Below the pieces are notes generated by a model. The model ran no database searches. It was not told the origin of the DNA and was given only the letters and a program-made list of their open reading frames with translations. A stretch of DNA of 64,000 nucleotides from Ruegeria sp. R13_0 (GTDB lineage: Bacteria > Pseudomonadota > Alphaproteobacteria > Rhodobacterales > Rhodobacteraceae). Positions 43,762 through 52,092 of the stretch are shown here, piece by piece (position 1 is the first letter of the stretch; each line of letters opens with the position of its first letter). The DNA lies in assembly GCF_017743995.1 (NCBI RefSeq), contig NZ_JAGHRB010000018.1, forward strand, positions 1-64,000, read 5' to 3'. The translations under genes and the position numbers were made by a program.

Positions 43762-44661
43762 CTACTCGAGAACCGTTGGAAGGTCTTGCTTGAGGCATTC
43801 GACAAATTCTTCCACCGCCGGCAACATGCCGCGCTTGGACGGCATGAGAATGCTGATCTGCGGCGTGCCTGCGGTCCAGCCGGGCAAGGCACGCTCCAGT
43901 GTGCCTGCCTCAATCTCCGGTTTGCAGACGTATGACGGCAGCGCGACAATACCCAAGGACGCCGCAGCGGCATTTTTAAGCGTGGACATGTCGTCGCTCG
44001 CGAACCGCACAGAACACGGCACAGAAGCCGATTGTCCGGTTTCATCCGTTAGGAGCCACTGATGCGAGTCTCGAGGGCGACCGAGGACCATGGCGGGTTG
44101 ATTTGCCAGTTCGGCAGGGTCTTGCACCGAACCCAAGGTCGCAAGGTAGTCAGGGGACGCAAACAAGTGCCACTCCAAGCGCGCCAGCCGCACTTGGATC
44201 AGGCTTGAGTCGGGCAACGTGTCCATATGCCCCCGGATCGCGACGTCGATCCCGTCTTTGATCAGATCCTCCATTTGATTGGAGGCCCTTTGCACCACTG
44301 TCACCCCAGGATTGTCTTGCAGAAACTTCGGCAAGATCTGATCGAGGCCGAATTGCGCCATCCCAACAGAGCAAGATACCGTCACCGTTCCGGCAACTGT
44401 GTTGGTTTTCCGACGGACTGCTGTTTCGGCCATCTCGAAACGTGCAAGCGCCTCTTGCGCGTGCCGATAATACTCCTCACCTACCTCCGTCGCGGTGACG
44501 ACACGAGATGTCCTCTGCAACAGACGCACACCGAGGTCATCTTCCAGTTCTTTGACACGACGGCTGAGCCGCGACTTCGGGATGTTCAGAAACCGCGCGG
44601 CCGCCGAAAAGCCGCCCTTTTCAACCACCTGAACGAAATAGAACGCGTCATTGAGATCCAC
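43762..44661 (-). CDS. LysR family regulator
   Basis: Regulator of 299 residues. Head: LNDAFYFVQVVEKGGFSAAA, LNIPKSRLSRRVKELEDDLG. Effector part has VSCSVGMAQFGLDQILPKFL and SLGIVALPSYV. Divergent from the pirin-like operon at 44770; this arrangement with pirin/isochorismatase genes is common for LysR regulators of quinone-responsive genes. Confidence 0.9.
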   Translation of the reverse strand: MDLNDAFYFVQVVEKGGFSAAARFLNIPKSRLSRRVKELEDDLGVRLLQRTSRVVTATEVGEEYYRHAQEALARFEMAETAVRRKTNTVAGTVTVSCSVGMAQFGLDQILPKFLQDNPGVTVVQRASNQMEDLIKDGIDVAIRGHMDTLPDSSLIQVRLARLEWHLFASPDYLATLGSVQDPAELANQPAMVLGRPRDSHQWLLTDETGQSASVPCSVRFASDDMSTLKNAAAASLGIVALPSYVCKPEIEAGTLERALPGWTAGTPQISILMPSKRGMLPAVEEFVECLKQDLPTVLE

Positions 44662-44673
44662 AGCGCGCCTCTT

Positions 44674-44702
44674 ATTGTCCCATCAATAGAACGATAGGTT
44701 CT
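44674..44702. promoter_or_regulatory. Inverted repeats between LysR and pirin genes
   Basis: ATTG-N6-CAAT (44674-44687) and AGAAC-N5-GTTCT (44688-44702) lie back to back in the 108-base divergent gap, and contain the T-N11-A spacing of LysR boxes. Likely operator for the adjacent LysR. Confidence 0.45.
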
Positions 44703-44769
44703 GATTTTACCAGATTTTCGCCCCATCGTCTCTCTCATATTCTCAATGCAACACAAGCGAGAGTATGAC

Positions 44770-45636
44770 ATGACCACGCAACTGATTGATAAGCTCGCAG
44801 GCGTTCCCTGCGAAAACCACGCCCAAAGTGACGGCCGCAAGATCACCATTGGTGACGGGTTTGCGGCCCAAAGCTACCAATATGCGGACTTCGACGGTCT
44901 GATGGACCCGCTGATCATGGTTGACCACTTTGTCGTGACAAAGCCGACTTTCGGCACGCATGCGCACGCCGGGATGTCTGCCGTCACAGTCATGTTCGAA
45001 GACAGCGAAGGCGCGTTCCACAATCGCGATTCTGTTGGCAACGACCTCGATCTGGCACCGGGCGATCTGTACTGGTTCAAAGCTGCACGCGGTGCGATCC
45101 ACAAGGAGGCGCCGTGCCCCGGTGCCCGCACCCACGCACTACAGGTCTTCGTCAACCTGCCCGCTGACCACCGGCATGATGCGCCCTCTGCCTTTCACTT
45201 GAAGGCGCAGGACATCCCCAAACTGGCAGGTGACCGCAGCACGGCGCGGCTGATCCTTGGTCAAAGCCAGGGGATCACAGGTCAAGCTACACCGGACCTT
45301 TCGCTGACGCTGCTGGATATCTCCCTTCAGTCCGGTGGGACTTTCACGGACCACGGCACCCCCGATGAACACGCCTGGATCCTTCCCATCAAGGGGACAT
45401 CCAACGTTGCCTGGAATGCGGGCGCAACAGAACTGCAACCGGGAAAAGCCATCGCCTTCGCCGGAGCCACCGACATCTCTCTTTCCTCCGAGCGCGGCGC
45501 ACATGTCGTCCTGTTTCGGGGTCACCCCCTACGCCAAGCATTTGTGCAACGGGGCCCATACGCCATGGGAAACGCGGCAGAGCTTGACGCAGTCGAAGCC
45601 GCCTATCGCGACGGTCGGCTTGGATCAATTGACTAA
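44770..45636 (+). CDS. Pirin family protein
   Basis: Bicupin of about 288 residues. THAHAGMSAVTVMFEDSEGA and FHNRDSVGN, then GAIHKEAPCPG, form the N-terminal metal site of pirins (two His, a Glu); HALQVFVNLPADHRH completes the first cupin. Bacterial pirins have quercetinase-like activity or regulate metabolic enzymes. ATG 44770, preceded by GAGAG, is preferred to 44746. First gene of the operon leading to the isochorismatase, NmrA and DUF1772 genes. Confidence 0.9.
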   Translation: MTTQLIDKLAGVPCENHAQSDGRKITIGDGFAAQSYQYADFDGLMDPLIMVDHFVVTKPTFGTHAHAGMSAVTVMFEDSEGAFHNRDSVGNDLDLAPGDLYWFKAARGAIHKEAPCPGARTHALQVFVNLPADHRHDAPSAFHLKAQDIPKLAGDRSTARLILGQSQGITGQATPDLSLTLLDISLQSGGTFTDHGTPDEHAWILPIKGTSNVAWNAGATELQPGKAIAFAGATDISLSSERGAHVVLFRGHPLRQAFVQRGPYAMGNAAELDAVEAAYRDGRLGSID

Positions 45637-45663
45637 AGTCCCCAACCCAAAAAGGAGAATTCA

Positions 45664-46278
45664 ATGACCAATGCCTACAACCCAACTCCACTGGCACGCG
45701 ACAATGCCGCTTTGGTGCTTGTCGACAATCAGGTCGGTCTGATGACCGGCGTGCGCGACTATCCTATCGCGGAATTGAAGCACAACATCGTCGGTCTGGC
45801 GAAATCCGCCAAAGCGCTCGGCCTGCCGATCGTGACAACCACAACCTCCTCTGAAACGCTCTGGGGGCCTGCGATCCCGGAACTTCAGGAGGCCCTGCCC
45901 GGCCAAACCTTCATCGACCGAACGACGGTCAACGCCTGGGACGACCCGCGGGTGGAAGAGGCTATTCGGGCCACAGGCCGCACTAAACTGATCTTCGCGG
46001 GGCTGTCCCTTGAGGTCTGCGCAGCCTTCCCGGCAATGCGCGCCGTCCGCGAAGGGTTCGAGGCCTACGTCGCCGTCGATGCCAGCGGCACCTTCAACAT
46101 GACCAAGCGTGAAACCGCTTTGGTCCGGCTCGCCCAAGCGGGTGTTGTAGTGGCCGATGGCGCAAGCCTGATGATTGAGATCCTGGCGGACAACGCCAGC
46201 AATCAGGCCGGCGAGGTTTATGGTGCTTTGGGCATGGATTGGTCGATCCTCGTCGGCCAAGTCCGTGAGAGTGCATAG
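45664..46278 (+). CDS. Isochorismatase-like cysteine hydrolase (YcaC type)
   Basis: Hydrolase of 204 residues. The catalytic triad is Asp21 (LVLVDNQVG), Lys108 (GRTKLIFAG) and Cys119 (LSLEVCAAFPA), with a cis-peptide hint before the Cys loop. YcaC-like members act on unknown amides or esters. Preceded by AAAGGAG; 27 bases after the pirin gene. A 43-codon reading frame begins three bases after its stop. Confidence 0.9.
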   Translation: MTNAYNPTPLARDNAALVLVDNQVGLMTGVRDYPIAELKHNIVGLAKSAKALGLPIVTTTTSSETLWGPAIPELQEALPGQTFIDRTTVNAWDDPRVEEAIRATGRTKLIFAGLSLEVCAAFPAMRAVREGFEAYVAVDASGTFNMTKRETALVRLAQAGVVVADGASLMIEILADNASNQAGEVYGALGMDWSILVGQVRESA

Positions 46279-46280
46279 CC

Positions 46281-46412
46281 ATGCATCGTTCTACCTATGC
46301 GTCCCGTAGCAGGTATCCGCACCGGGGCATGCAAATACAATTCTACCTGATCTACTTCACATCGCTGTTTTGTTTGATCGCGATGGGATGGGCGGCGGCC
46401 CTGTTTCTGTAA
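46281..46412 (+). CDS. Small single-pass membrane protein (43 aa)
   Basis: Not recognised. MHRSTYASRSRYPHRGMQIQ is basic, followed by a hydrophobic stretch IYFTSLFCLIAMGWAAALFL, so a cytosolic positive end and one membrane helix. It begins two bases after the isochorismatase stop, within the operon. Ribosome binding site is not clear. Might be a membrane micropeptide; could also be a chance frame. Confidence 0.42.
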   Translation: MHRSTYASRSRYPHRGMQIQFYLIYFTSLFCLIAMGWAAALFL

Positions 46413-46488
46413 AGGCCGCAGCCACCGCAACACCACATCTTGAACCACACATACAGGGCGGGCTCCCGGCTCACCACAGGAGAAAACT

Positions 46489-47316
46489 ATGTCAAACGAA
46501 CCTATCCTCGTCATCGGCGCAACGGGCAAAACCGGATCACGCGTCACAACAAAACTCGAAGCCAAAGGTGTTCCCGTACGTCGCGGCGCGCGGCGGTCCG
46601 ACACCTCATTTGATTGGGAAGATCAAAGCACTTGGGCCCCAATCTTGACCGGTGTCTCCAAGGCCTATGTCACCTACTTCCCCGACCTGGCCTTCCCCGG
46701 CGCTATCGAAAAGCTGGAGGCTTTCGCAAAGGTCGCCCTCGACACCGGCCTGCAGCACATCGTGCTTCTATCAGGTCGGGGTGAACACTTCGCCAGCATG
46801 GGGGAAGAGGTGATCCGCAACTCCGGCCTCGGCTTTACGATCGTGCGGTCTGCGTGGTTCGCGCAGAACTTTTCCGAAGGTTACCTGCGCGATCCAATTC
46901 TGGGCGGTGTCCTTCCGATGCCCGGCGGCGATATCACAGAGCCGATCATCGACATTGACGATATCGCAGACGTGGTTGTCGCGGCACTGACCGAAGACGG
47001 GCACCTGGGCGAACGGTACGAGGTCACTGGTCCACGCCTGATGACCTTCGCGGAGATGGCAGAGGTCCTGACCGCGACCTTGGACCGCCCCATCCGGCAT
47101 CTGCCGATCACGTTTGAGGACTTTCACGCCAATGTCGCGGCCTCTGGCGACACATTTGTCGCCGACGTCTTCACCGCGATTGCCCGCGAAACGCTGGACG
47201 GGCGCAACGCCCATACAGCGGACGGGGTTGAACGGGCCCTGGGCCGCAAGCCCCGCGACTTCGCAGAATTCGCCCAGACCGCCATGACTGCAGGCGCTTG
47301 GCCAAGCGCCGCCTAA
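46489..47316 (+). CDS. NmrA-like NAD(P)-binding protein
   Basis: Atypical short-chain dehydrogenase of 275 residues. ILVIGATGKTGSRVTTKLEA (residues 5-24) is the Rossmann dinucleotide loop, and the rest matches NmrA/TMR-like (NAD(P)H-binding) proteins, without the YxxxK catalytic pair. May act as an NADPH/quinone sensor or reductase. Preceded by AGGAGAAA. In operon with the pirin-like gene. Confidence 0.87.
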   Translation: MSNEPILVIGATGKTGSRVTTKLEAKGVPVRRGARRSDTSFDWEDQSTWAPILTGVSKAYVTYFPDLAFPGAIEKLEAFAKVALDTGLQHIVLLSGRGEHFASMGEEVIRNSGLGFTIVRSAWFAQNFSEGYLRDPILGGVLPMPGGDITEPIIDIDDIADVVVAALTEDGHLGERYEVTGPRLMTFAEMAEVLTATLDRPIRHLPITFEDFHANVAASGDTFVADVFTAIARETLDGRNAHTADGVERALGRKPRDFAEFAQTAMTAGAWPSAA

Positions 47317-47329
47317 CCCACACACACCG

Positions 47330-47359
47330 GGAGGTGGGTGGCGCGGGCCACCTGCCTCC
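47330..47359. repeat. 13-bp hairpin ahead of the DUF1772 gene
   Basis: GGAGGTGGGTGGC (47330-47342) pairs with GCCACCTGCCTCC (47347-47359), two wobble pairs, GCGG loop. It lies between the NmrA stop and the DUF1772 ribosome binding site. No U-tract, so more likely an mRNA stability or attenuation element than a terminator. Confidence 0.5.
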
Positions 47360-47382
47360 TCTGGGAAAAAGGAGCCAATGAC

Positions 47383-47886
47383 ATGTCCACCACGATTTTT
47401 TTCCTGATCCAATTCACCATCCTCGCCTATGCCCTCGTCGGCGGCGTCTTTCTGGCCTTTTCCGACTTTGTGATGCGGTCGCTCGCCCTCACCGGCGGTG
47501 CCGGAGGCGTCGAAGCCATGCAATCTATTAACCGAGAGGTGTTCCGTTGGATCTTCATGGTTCTGTTTATCGGCCTCGCCCCTGTCTCCCTCTTCATCGC
47601 GGGCTACGGCGGTTGGGTTCTGGGTGGTCAGCCTGGCATTCTGATGCTGCTCGCTGGGGTCATCTACTTTGTCGGATGTTTCGGCGTGACCGTCTTCTTC
47701 AACGTTCCGATGAATGAAGCTTTGGCCGAGATGGATCCCCAGATTGACGCAACACGGGCCTATTGGGAAGGCACCTATCTACCTCGTTGGACCTTCTGGA
47801 ACTCGGTTCGAACAACCGCTTGTGTGGTGTCAGCGGCGCTGTTGCTCTTCGCCCTACCGTTGGCGAAGCAGCTGCTTCTAACTTAG
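47383..47886 (+). CDS. DUF1772 family membrane protein
   Basis: Membrane protein of 167 residues with about four helices (FFLIQFTILAYALVGGVFLA, WIFMVLFIGLAPVSLFIAGY, GILMLLAGVIYFVGCFGVTV and the C-terminal one). The VFFNVPMNEALA segment and RAYWEGTYLPRWTFWNSVRT are typical of DUF1772 (anthrone oxygenase-related). The function in bacteria is unknown. ATG 47383 follows AAGGAG. Last gene of the pirin operon and co-located with NmrA, a recurrent pairing. Confidence 0.85.
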   Translation: MSTTIFFLIQFTILAYALVGGVFLAFSDFVMRSLALTGGAGGVEAMQSINREVFRWIFMVLFIGLAPVSLFIAGYGGWVLGGQPGILMLLAGVIYFVGCFGVTVFFNVPMNEALAEMDPQIDATRAYWEGTYLPRWTFWNSVRTTACVVSAALLLFALPLAKQLLLT

Positions 47887-47949
47887 CAATGTCCAAGAAG
47901 TCCGCGGCCTCTGGCTGAAATCATCTGAGGAGCTGCGCATTTCGCTGGT

Positions 47950-48882
47950 TCAACTCAAGTTTGCCTCGACAGTATGATCAGAAACTACAGATTGCCGAAC
48001 GAAGTCCACGGCGCGTTGAATTCCCCCCAAAGGAAAAAAATGAACTTGGTTGATCAGGCTACCTTGCTCTGTATCAAGATGGGATTGTAGGCCACGCAAA
48101 ATCTCTGTGGGCTCGTACGGTAGAACCAGGTTCGTCACATCTTTTGCCCGCCTTTGTAAGACACGGATAGATGGCCCGACGCCGCAAGCAATGGCGAACT
48201 TGATCATCGATTGCAGTTTGGCAGGCCCAGCGATCCCAAGGTGGATGGGCAATGTGACGCCTGCATCACGCAGACTTTTTTCCCAAGTAGCAATCGGTCC
48301 AATCTCGAACGCGAATTGCGTGACAATCGCCATTTCACAATCAGTGAGATCGGAGAAGTCCTGTTTTGCCAACAATGCCTGCATGACATTGGTGGTCGAT
48401 CCATCTGGGTCGATATCGCGGTTTCCTTCCGGATGGCCAGCGACGTGCAAACGCTCAAACCCGTACTTGTCCAGAAGACCCGTCTCCAACAATGCAAGTG
48501 AACTCTCGTATTGTCCCATTGGCACTGAGACGCCCCCTGCCAAAAGCAATGCTTGATTGGCTCCAGCGTCGCAATACCGCTGCAGCCAATCTGCGAAGGT
48601 CCGTTTGTCTTGGACCAGTCTCGCCGGGATATGCGGCATGACACAAAACCCATCGGATGACAGCCGCGAGACGGTAGACACCATGTCTTCGATGGAAGTA
48701 CCCGCGATGTGCGCAACGTAGACGCGTGTTTGTAGAGGTAAGATCGCTGGAAAGTCCGCAACCTTTGCCGCTGTTCGTGGCATCACTTCAATCGAAAAAT
48801 TCGACAACAAATTCTGGAATTCGCAATTATCGTCCAGCTCCCTATTCCGATGCCCGGAAATCCATTCAACAATTTTGACCAT
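47950..48882 (-). CDS. metF: Methylenetetrahydrofolate reductase
   Basis: Flavoprotein of 310 residues, TIM-barrel type, that interconverts 5,10-methylene- and 5-methyl-tetrahydrofolate. SIEVMPRTAAKV at the N-terminus replaces the FEFFPP motif, while MPHIPARLV, LLLAGG, LHVAGHPEGNRDIDPDGSTT and ATQFAFEIGP are the usual flavin/folate contacts. The form is like a Rhodobacterales subclass seen near one-carbon demethylation genes. It lies 53 bases downstream of a Crp/Fnr gene on the same strand, and opposite a PanB-like gene that may use the same methylene-folate. Confidence 0.88.
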   Translation of the reverse strand: MVKIVEWISGHRNRELDDNCEFQNLLSNFSIEVMPRTAAKVADFPAILPLQTRVYVAHIAGTSIEDMVSTVSRLSSDGFCVMPHIPARLVQDKRTFADWLQRYCDAGANQALLLAGGVSVPMGQYESSLALLETGLLDKYGFERLHVAGHPEGNRDIDPDGSTTNVMQALLAKQDFSDLTDCEMAIVTQFAFEIGPIATWEKSLRDAGVTLPIHLGIAGPAKLQSMIKFAIACGVGPSIRVLQRRAKDVTNLVLPYEPTEILRGLQSHLDTEQGSLINQVHFFPLGGIQRAVDFVRQSVVSDHTVEANLS

Positions 48883-48935
48883 TTTTGCTCCAGTTTCGTT
48901 GTGCAGGAGTTGTGCGTGCCCGGCCTAAGAGCCGC

Positions 48936-49610
48936 TCAATACTGCGTAGGCAGCGCCTCTAGCCCCGATGGACTGTGAAGCACGATGTGTCCGCGCCCAC
49001 ACTCAGCGAGGCCTCTCTTCTCAAGCTCTTTAAGAAGCCTGTTTACCCATTGGCGAGAAAGGCCAGTTTCAGCCGCCAGCTGGGACTGCGTCGCGACGAC
49101 TTCTCTCTTACAATCACCTGATGGTGCTGACCGCGACAACAAAGAAGCGGTCAGACGGCGCAGACCGTCATCGTTAGTTGTAGTGTAACGCAGGGAGTGC
49201 GTTGCTTGTTCATGCAAAACTGCCACCAAGTTGCTTGCAAACTTGGGTGATTTCGTGAATGCGTTTAGGAGCCTTTGCGGAGTGAAAAAGCACACTGTTG
49301 ACTGCACTAGCACCCAATGTGCGCTCTCGAGCATTGGCTCGTCCGTCAACGACAGAACAGCCGGAGCCGAGTAGGGAACGGTGGCTTCCTTACCGTCAAC
49401 GTCTTCGCACAACGCGCGCAACCCTACGCGGCCACTCAGAAACAAAGCAGTCGTTTCCCCTTCCTCCATAGAATTTTCTAGCCATGCGTTACCAGACACT
49501 CTTGTGTGGCGTCCGTGAGCAAGAACCGCATCCCATTCCTGCCACGGCAATCCTTGGCACAAACTCTCAATCTTCCTTTGGGTCTTCAAATGCCCTGACC
49601 TCCCCTTCAA
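48936..49610 (-). CDS. Crp/Fnr family transcriptional regulator
   Basis: Regulator of 224 residues. A cyclic-nucleotide-binding-type beta barrel (FLSGRVGLRALCEDVDGKEA) precedes a winged helix with the recognition helix AAETGLSRQWVNRLLKELEK. The sensor domain lacks the Fnr iron-sulfur cysteines. Upstream of and probably co-transcribed with the metF gene. A palindrome with 8-base arms and N4 spacer lies about 65 bases ahead of its start; such spacing is used by Crp/Fnr proteins. Confidence 0.88.
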   Translation of the reverse strand: MKGRSGHLKTQRKIESLCQGLPWQEWDAVLAHGRHTRVSGNAWLENSMEEGETTALFLSGRVGLRALCEDVDGKEATVPYSAPAVLSLTDEPMLESAHWVLVQSTVCFFTPQRLLNAFTKSPKFASNLVAVLHEQATHSLRYTTTNDDGLRRLTASLLSRSAPSGDCKREVVATQSQLAAETGLSRQWVNRLLKELEKRGLAECGRGHIVLHSPSGLEALPTQY

Positions 49611-49674
49611 GACCCAGTCACAACCGTTCGCTCTTATGACTTTGCAAACGACGGTCGTCTCGCGTGCTGGATAA

Positions 49675-49694
49675 ATCTAACACATATGTAAGAT
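49675..49694. promoter_or_regulatory. Palindromic operator, copy 1 (one-carbon block)
   Basis: ATCTAACA-CATA-TGTAAGAT, one mismatch from the perfect palindrome at 52093-52116. It lies in the divergent region between the Crp/Fnr-metF and PanB-like-methyltransferase genes. Candidate binder: the Crp/Fnr or the MerR regulator nearby. Confidence 0.6.
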
Positions 49695-49824
49695 CATGAA
49701 TGAAGCACTCCATGTCAACTCTCTTCTCGAGTGTCTCGCATTTCAAACTGTCAACCGCTTGACAGAAACCGACTGCAACCCGCGCTAGTGTCCACGTCAT
49801 CACTATCAAAGGGAGGACTACGAA

Positions 49825-50676
49825 GTGGTAAAGCGTAGAAAAACAAGGCTCAAGCATCTGGCCGAGAAGGTTGCAAAGGGCGAGCGCATCGTTGGGATGG
49901 AGTGTCATGACACCCCAAGTGCGATAATTGCAGAGGAACTTGGCATGGATCTTTTGTGCTGCGGAAGCCCCGGGCCAATGGGTTTGATGGGGCATAAATC
50001 TATGGCGACTGTAGATTTTGAAGAGCAGCTTTACATGCTGGAAGGGGTTCTTCGCGGTGCGTCCTCCCCATTCATTATCTGCAATATGCCCAATACGACC
50101 GCCTGCATCTCAATCGAAGAGTCGGTGCGCAATGCGGCCCGGGTCGTGAAGCTAGGCGCAGATGGCGTGCACATCGAGCCGTCCTTGGGAACCGTCGACC
50201 ATATCCGCGCCATCGTTGCGGCGGGCATTCCGGTCGTTGGGCATTTTGGGGTGCAAGGAGAGCGCGCCGTCATGAACTCCGGCCACGCTCCTGCAGGCCG
50301 TACGGCAGAGGAAGCCGCAAGCATTCTGGAGCTTGTCAAAGCCTCCATTGATGCAGGGATTTTCGCCGCCTTGTTCGAACACACTTCAGTTGAGCTAACC
50401 AAGTGGTGCTACGAGAACTTGCCGGTTGCTGTTGCAAGTCTTGGCTCCGGTCCTCATGCGCACGGAATTTTTCATGTCTCAAGCGACATTATTGGCTGTT
50501 CGGTCTTCCCCATACCGCCAAAACGAGAGGTTTTCGGCGACGTGATGGGTGAGATGCGCAAAGCGTACACAACGTATTTTGAACGTGCTCACGGTGGCCA
50601 ATTCCCGAACCCCGATTTGTCGCATCACATGCACGAAGGCGAAGCTGAGAAGATGGCAAGCCTGTTAAAGATGTGA
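49825..50676 (+). CDS. PanB-like (PEP mutase superfamily) protein with changed metal ligands
   Basis: TIM-barrel protein of 283 residues in the ketopantoate hydroxymethyltransferase family, which normally uses methylene-tetrahydrofolate and Mg2+. The fold landmarks are present: HDTPSAIIAEELGMDLL, MGHKSMATVDFEEQL, GIPVVGHFGVQ and HHMHEGE. By alignment with E. coli PanB from memory, the Asp45 ligand is Ser48, Asp84 is Asn87 and Lys112 is His116; Glu114 and Glu181 are kept (118, 185). Canonical PanB function is doubtful. GTG start with GGGAGG. Its stop overlaps the methyltransferase start by four bases. Confidence 0.75.
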   Translation: MVKRRKTRLKHLAEKVAKGERIVGMECHDTPSAIIAEELGMDLLCCGSPGPMGLMGHKSMATVDFEEQLYMLEGVLRGASSPFIICNMPNTTACISIEESVRNAARVVKLGADGVHIEPSLGTVDHIRAIVAAGIPVVGHFGVQGERAVMNSGHAPAGRTAEEAASILELVKASIDAGIFAALFEHTSVELTKWCYENLPVAVASLGSGPHAHGIFHVSSDIIGCSVFPIPPKREVFGDVMGEMRKAYTTYFERAHGGQFPNPDLSHHMHEGEAEKMASLLKM

Positions 50677-51353
50677 GCTGCTCCGATGACCCATTGACCC
50701 CTTGGGAATTGTTGTCCTGGATATCTGGGTTGTCGGACCGGAACACGTTTTGCGTGGATTGCGGTGCCGGTACAACTGGCACCGCAAACTTCCTGGCCAA
50801 GACGTTTGATCGCTCAGTCGCACTAGATGTCAATCCTGTCTTGGGGCACTGTGCAAAGAACGTTGAAACATTCACAGGCAGCGCGAATAGTCTGCCTTTT
50901 GATACGGATAGTGTTGATCTTTTGATCTCAGTTCAGGCATTTCACCACTTCGACCACGAAAAACACTTATTAGAAGCACTTAAGGTAATACGACCAGGCG
51001 GCGTATTCGCTGCGCTGTGCTGGGGAGAGATGCAGATCCCCGATCCGGTCAGGGACGCCTATGCCTCGGTATTTGACGCCATCGCTCCATATTGGGAAAC
51101 AGAGCGCGCCCGCGTATTGGCGGGCTACCCTGATCTTATACTCCCCGGTCAACGGATAGAATTGGCACTGGCGTACCGCAGTCATCGTGTCTCTCTGGAT
51201 CAGTTCGAAGAAATCATCGCCGGCTGGTCCGGCCTACAATCCGCACTGCGCGCTGGTGTTGATTTGCCGGAGCCAAAAGAGGACGACCTGGATAAACTGG
51301 ACACATCGTTCGAAGTGCGTTGGCCTTTAATTGGCAAGGTGTTCCGGGTGTAA
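50673..51353 (+). CDS. Class I SAM-dependent methyltransferase
   Basis: Rossmann-type methyltransferase of 226 residues. CVDCGAGTTGTANFLAKTF is motif I, VALDVNP the acidic ribose contact, and FDTDSVDLLISVQAFHHFDH (UbiE-like) motif II. The GTG start overlaps the PanB-like stop (GTGA), so the two are translationally coupled. The acceptor is unknown, perhaps the product of the PanB-like enzyme. Converges with the MerR gene two bases on. Confidence 0.87.
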   Translation: MSCSDDPLTPWELLSWISGLSDRNTFCVDCGAGTTGTANFLAKTFDRSVALDVNPVLGHCAKNVETFTGSANSLPFDTDSVDLLISVQAFHHFDHEKHLLEALKVIRPGGVFAALCWGEMQIPDPVRDAYASVFDAIAPYWETERARVLAGYPDLILPGQRIELALAYRSHRVSLDQFEEIIAGWSGLQSALRAGVDLPEPKEDDLDKLDTSFEVRWPLIGKVFRV

Positions 51354-51355
51354 GG

Positions 51356-51838
51356 TTAGCTATCGTGCCAGATCATTTGAGACAGATCTGTCTTGGCGTC
51401 GCTTTTCTCCATCGGGCAATCTGGGCAAGTTTTAGCCGAAGGCAGATTTTGACACCCACGGCATCCACGGATGATGCGCAACGTGCGCATAACTTCGTCC
51501 TCCAGTTCAAGCATTCTAGCTGCTTGGCCACGGAGTTCATCCGACAAGCTCTCCAGAATATCTGTTATTGCCGCACTCGACATGTCACCTGTTTCGAAGT
51601 CACGACGCTTAGTTGCGATCTCTTGAATGGTGGTCACCGGAATGTTGAGGTTGCGCATTCGATGCGCCAGCTTGGCGATTGTTAGCCCCGCCTCGGAGTA
51701 ATACCTCGTTCCGCCTTCTGAGCGAATAGACGAGATTATCCCCATCTCTTCGTACCCTCGGATAGATCGCACGCTCAGACCTGACAGCTTTGCAAGCTCT
51801 CCAATCTTGTAAGATCTTTCACTATTGCTAGACGACAT
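51356..51838 (-). CDS. MerR family regulator
   Basis: Regulator of 160 residues. The N-terminal winged helix (YKIGELAKLSGLSVRSIRGY) is MerR type, with an effector part of about 70 residues including a long dimerisation helix. A cysteine cluster CRGCQNLPSAKTCPDC near the C-terminus suggests a metal or redox sensor. It lies 24 bases downstream of the NrtS-like gene on the same strand. Control of the palindrome-bearing promoters is possible. Confidence 0.87.
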   Translation of the reverse strand: MSSSNSERSYKIGELAKLSGLSVRSIRGYEEMGIISSIRSEGGTRYYSEAGLTIAKLAHRMRNLNIPVTTIQEIATKRRDFETGDMSSAAITDILESLSDELRGQAARMLELEDEVMRTLRIIRGCRGCQNLPSAKTCPDCPMEKSDAKTDLSQMIWHDS

Positions 51839-51862
51839 CAGTCTCTTCCACTCTTTGGTCAG

Positions 51863-52078
51863 TTAGTCAAAGCGATCTTGTCTCGCCCGCAACGCAGCAA
51901 CCGCCCCATAAGTAGCAACGCAATAGGGTACTGCATAGGTCAGCAAGCACTTGAAGATATTTACGGATTCGCTGTTCATTAGCGCATCGCCCTGGTTGAT
52001 AAGGTTGAGGGCGCTACCAACGATCAGCGAAACCTTCAACGATCGAACCACCGTTTCCCGCGCAAGCGCAACTTCCAT
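51863..52078 (-). CDS. NrtS family membrane protein (nitrate/nitrite transporter-type)
   Basis: Small membrane protein of 71 residues with two helices; LKVSLIVGSALNLINQGDAL and LLTYAVPYCVATYGAVAAL are the family pattern of NrtS, which in cyanobacteria and marine bacteria carries nitrate/nitrite as a heteromer or with partners. Only one gene is present, so transport is uncertain. The palindrome at 52093 begins 15 bases upstream of its start. Co-transcribed with the MerR gene. Confidence 0.75.
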   Translation of the reverse strand: MEVALARETVVRSLKVSLIVGSALNLINQGDALMNSESVNIFKCLLTYAVPYCVATYGAVAALRARQDRFD

Positions 52079-52092
52079 CTTGTATTCCTCAA

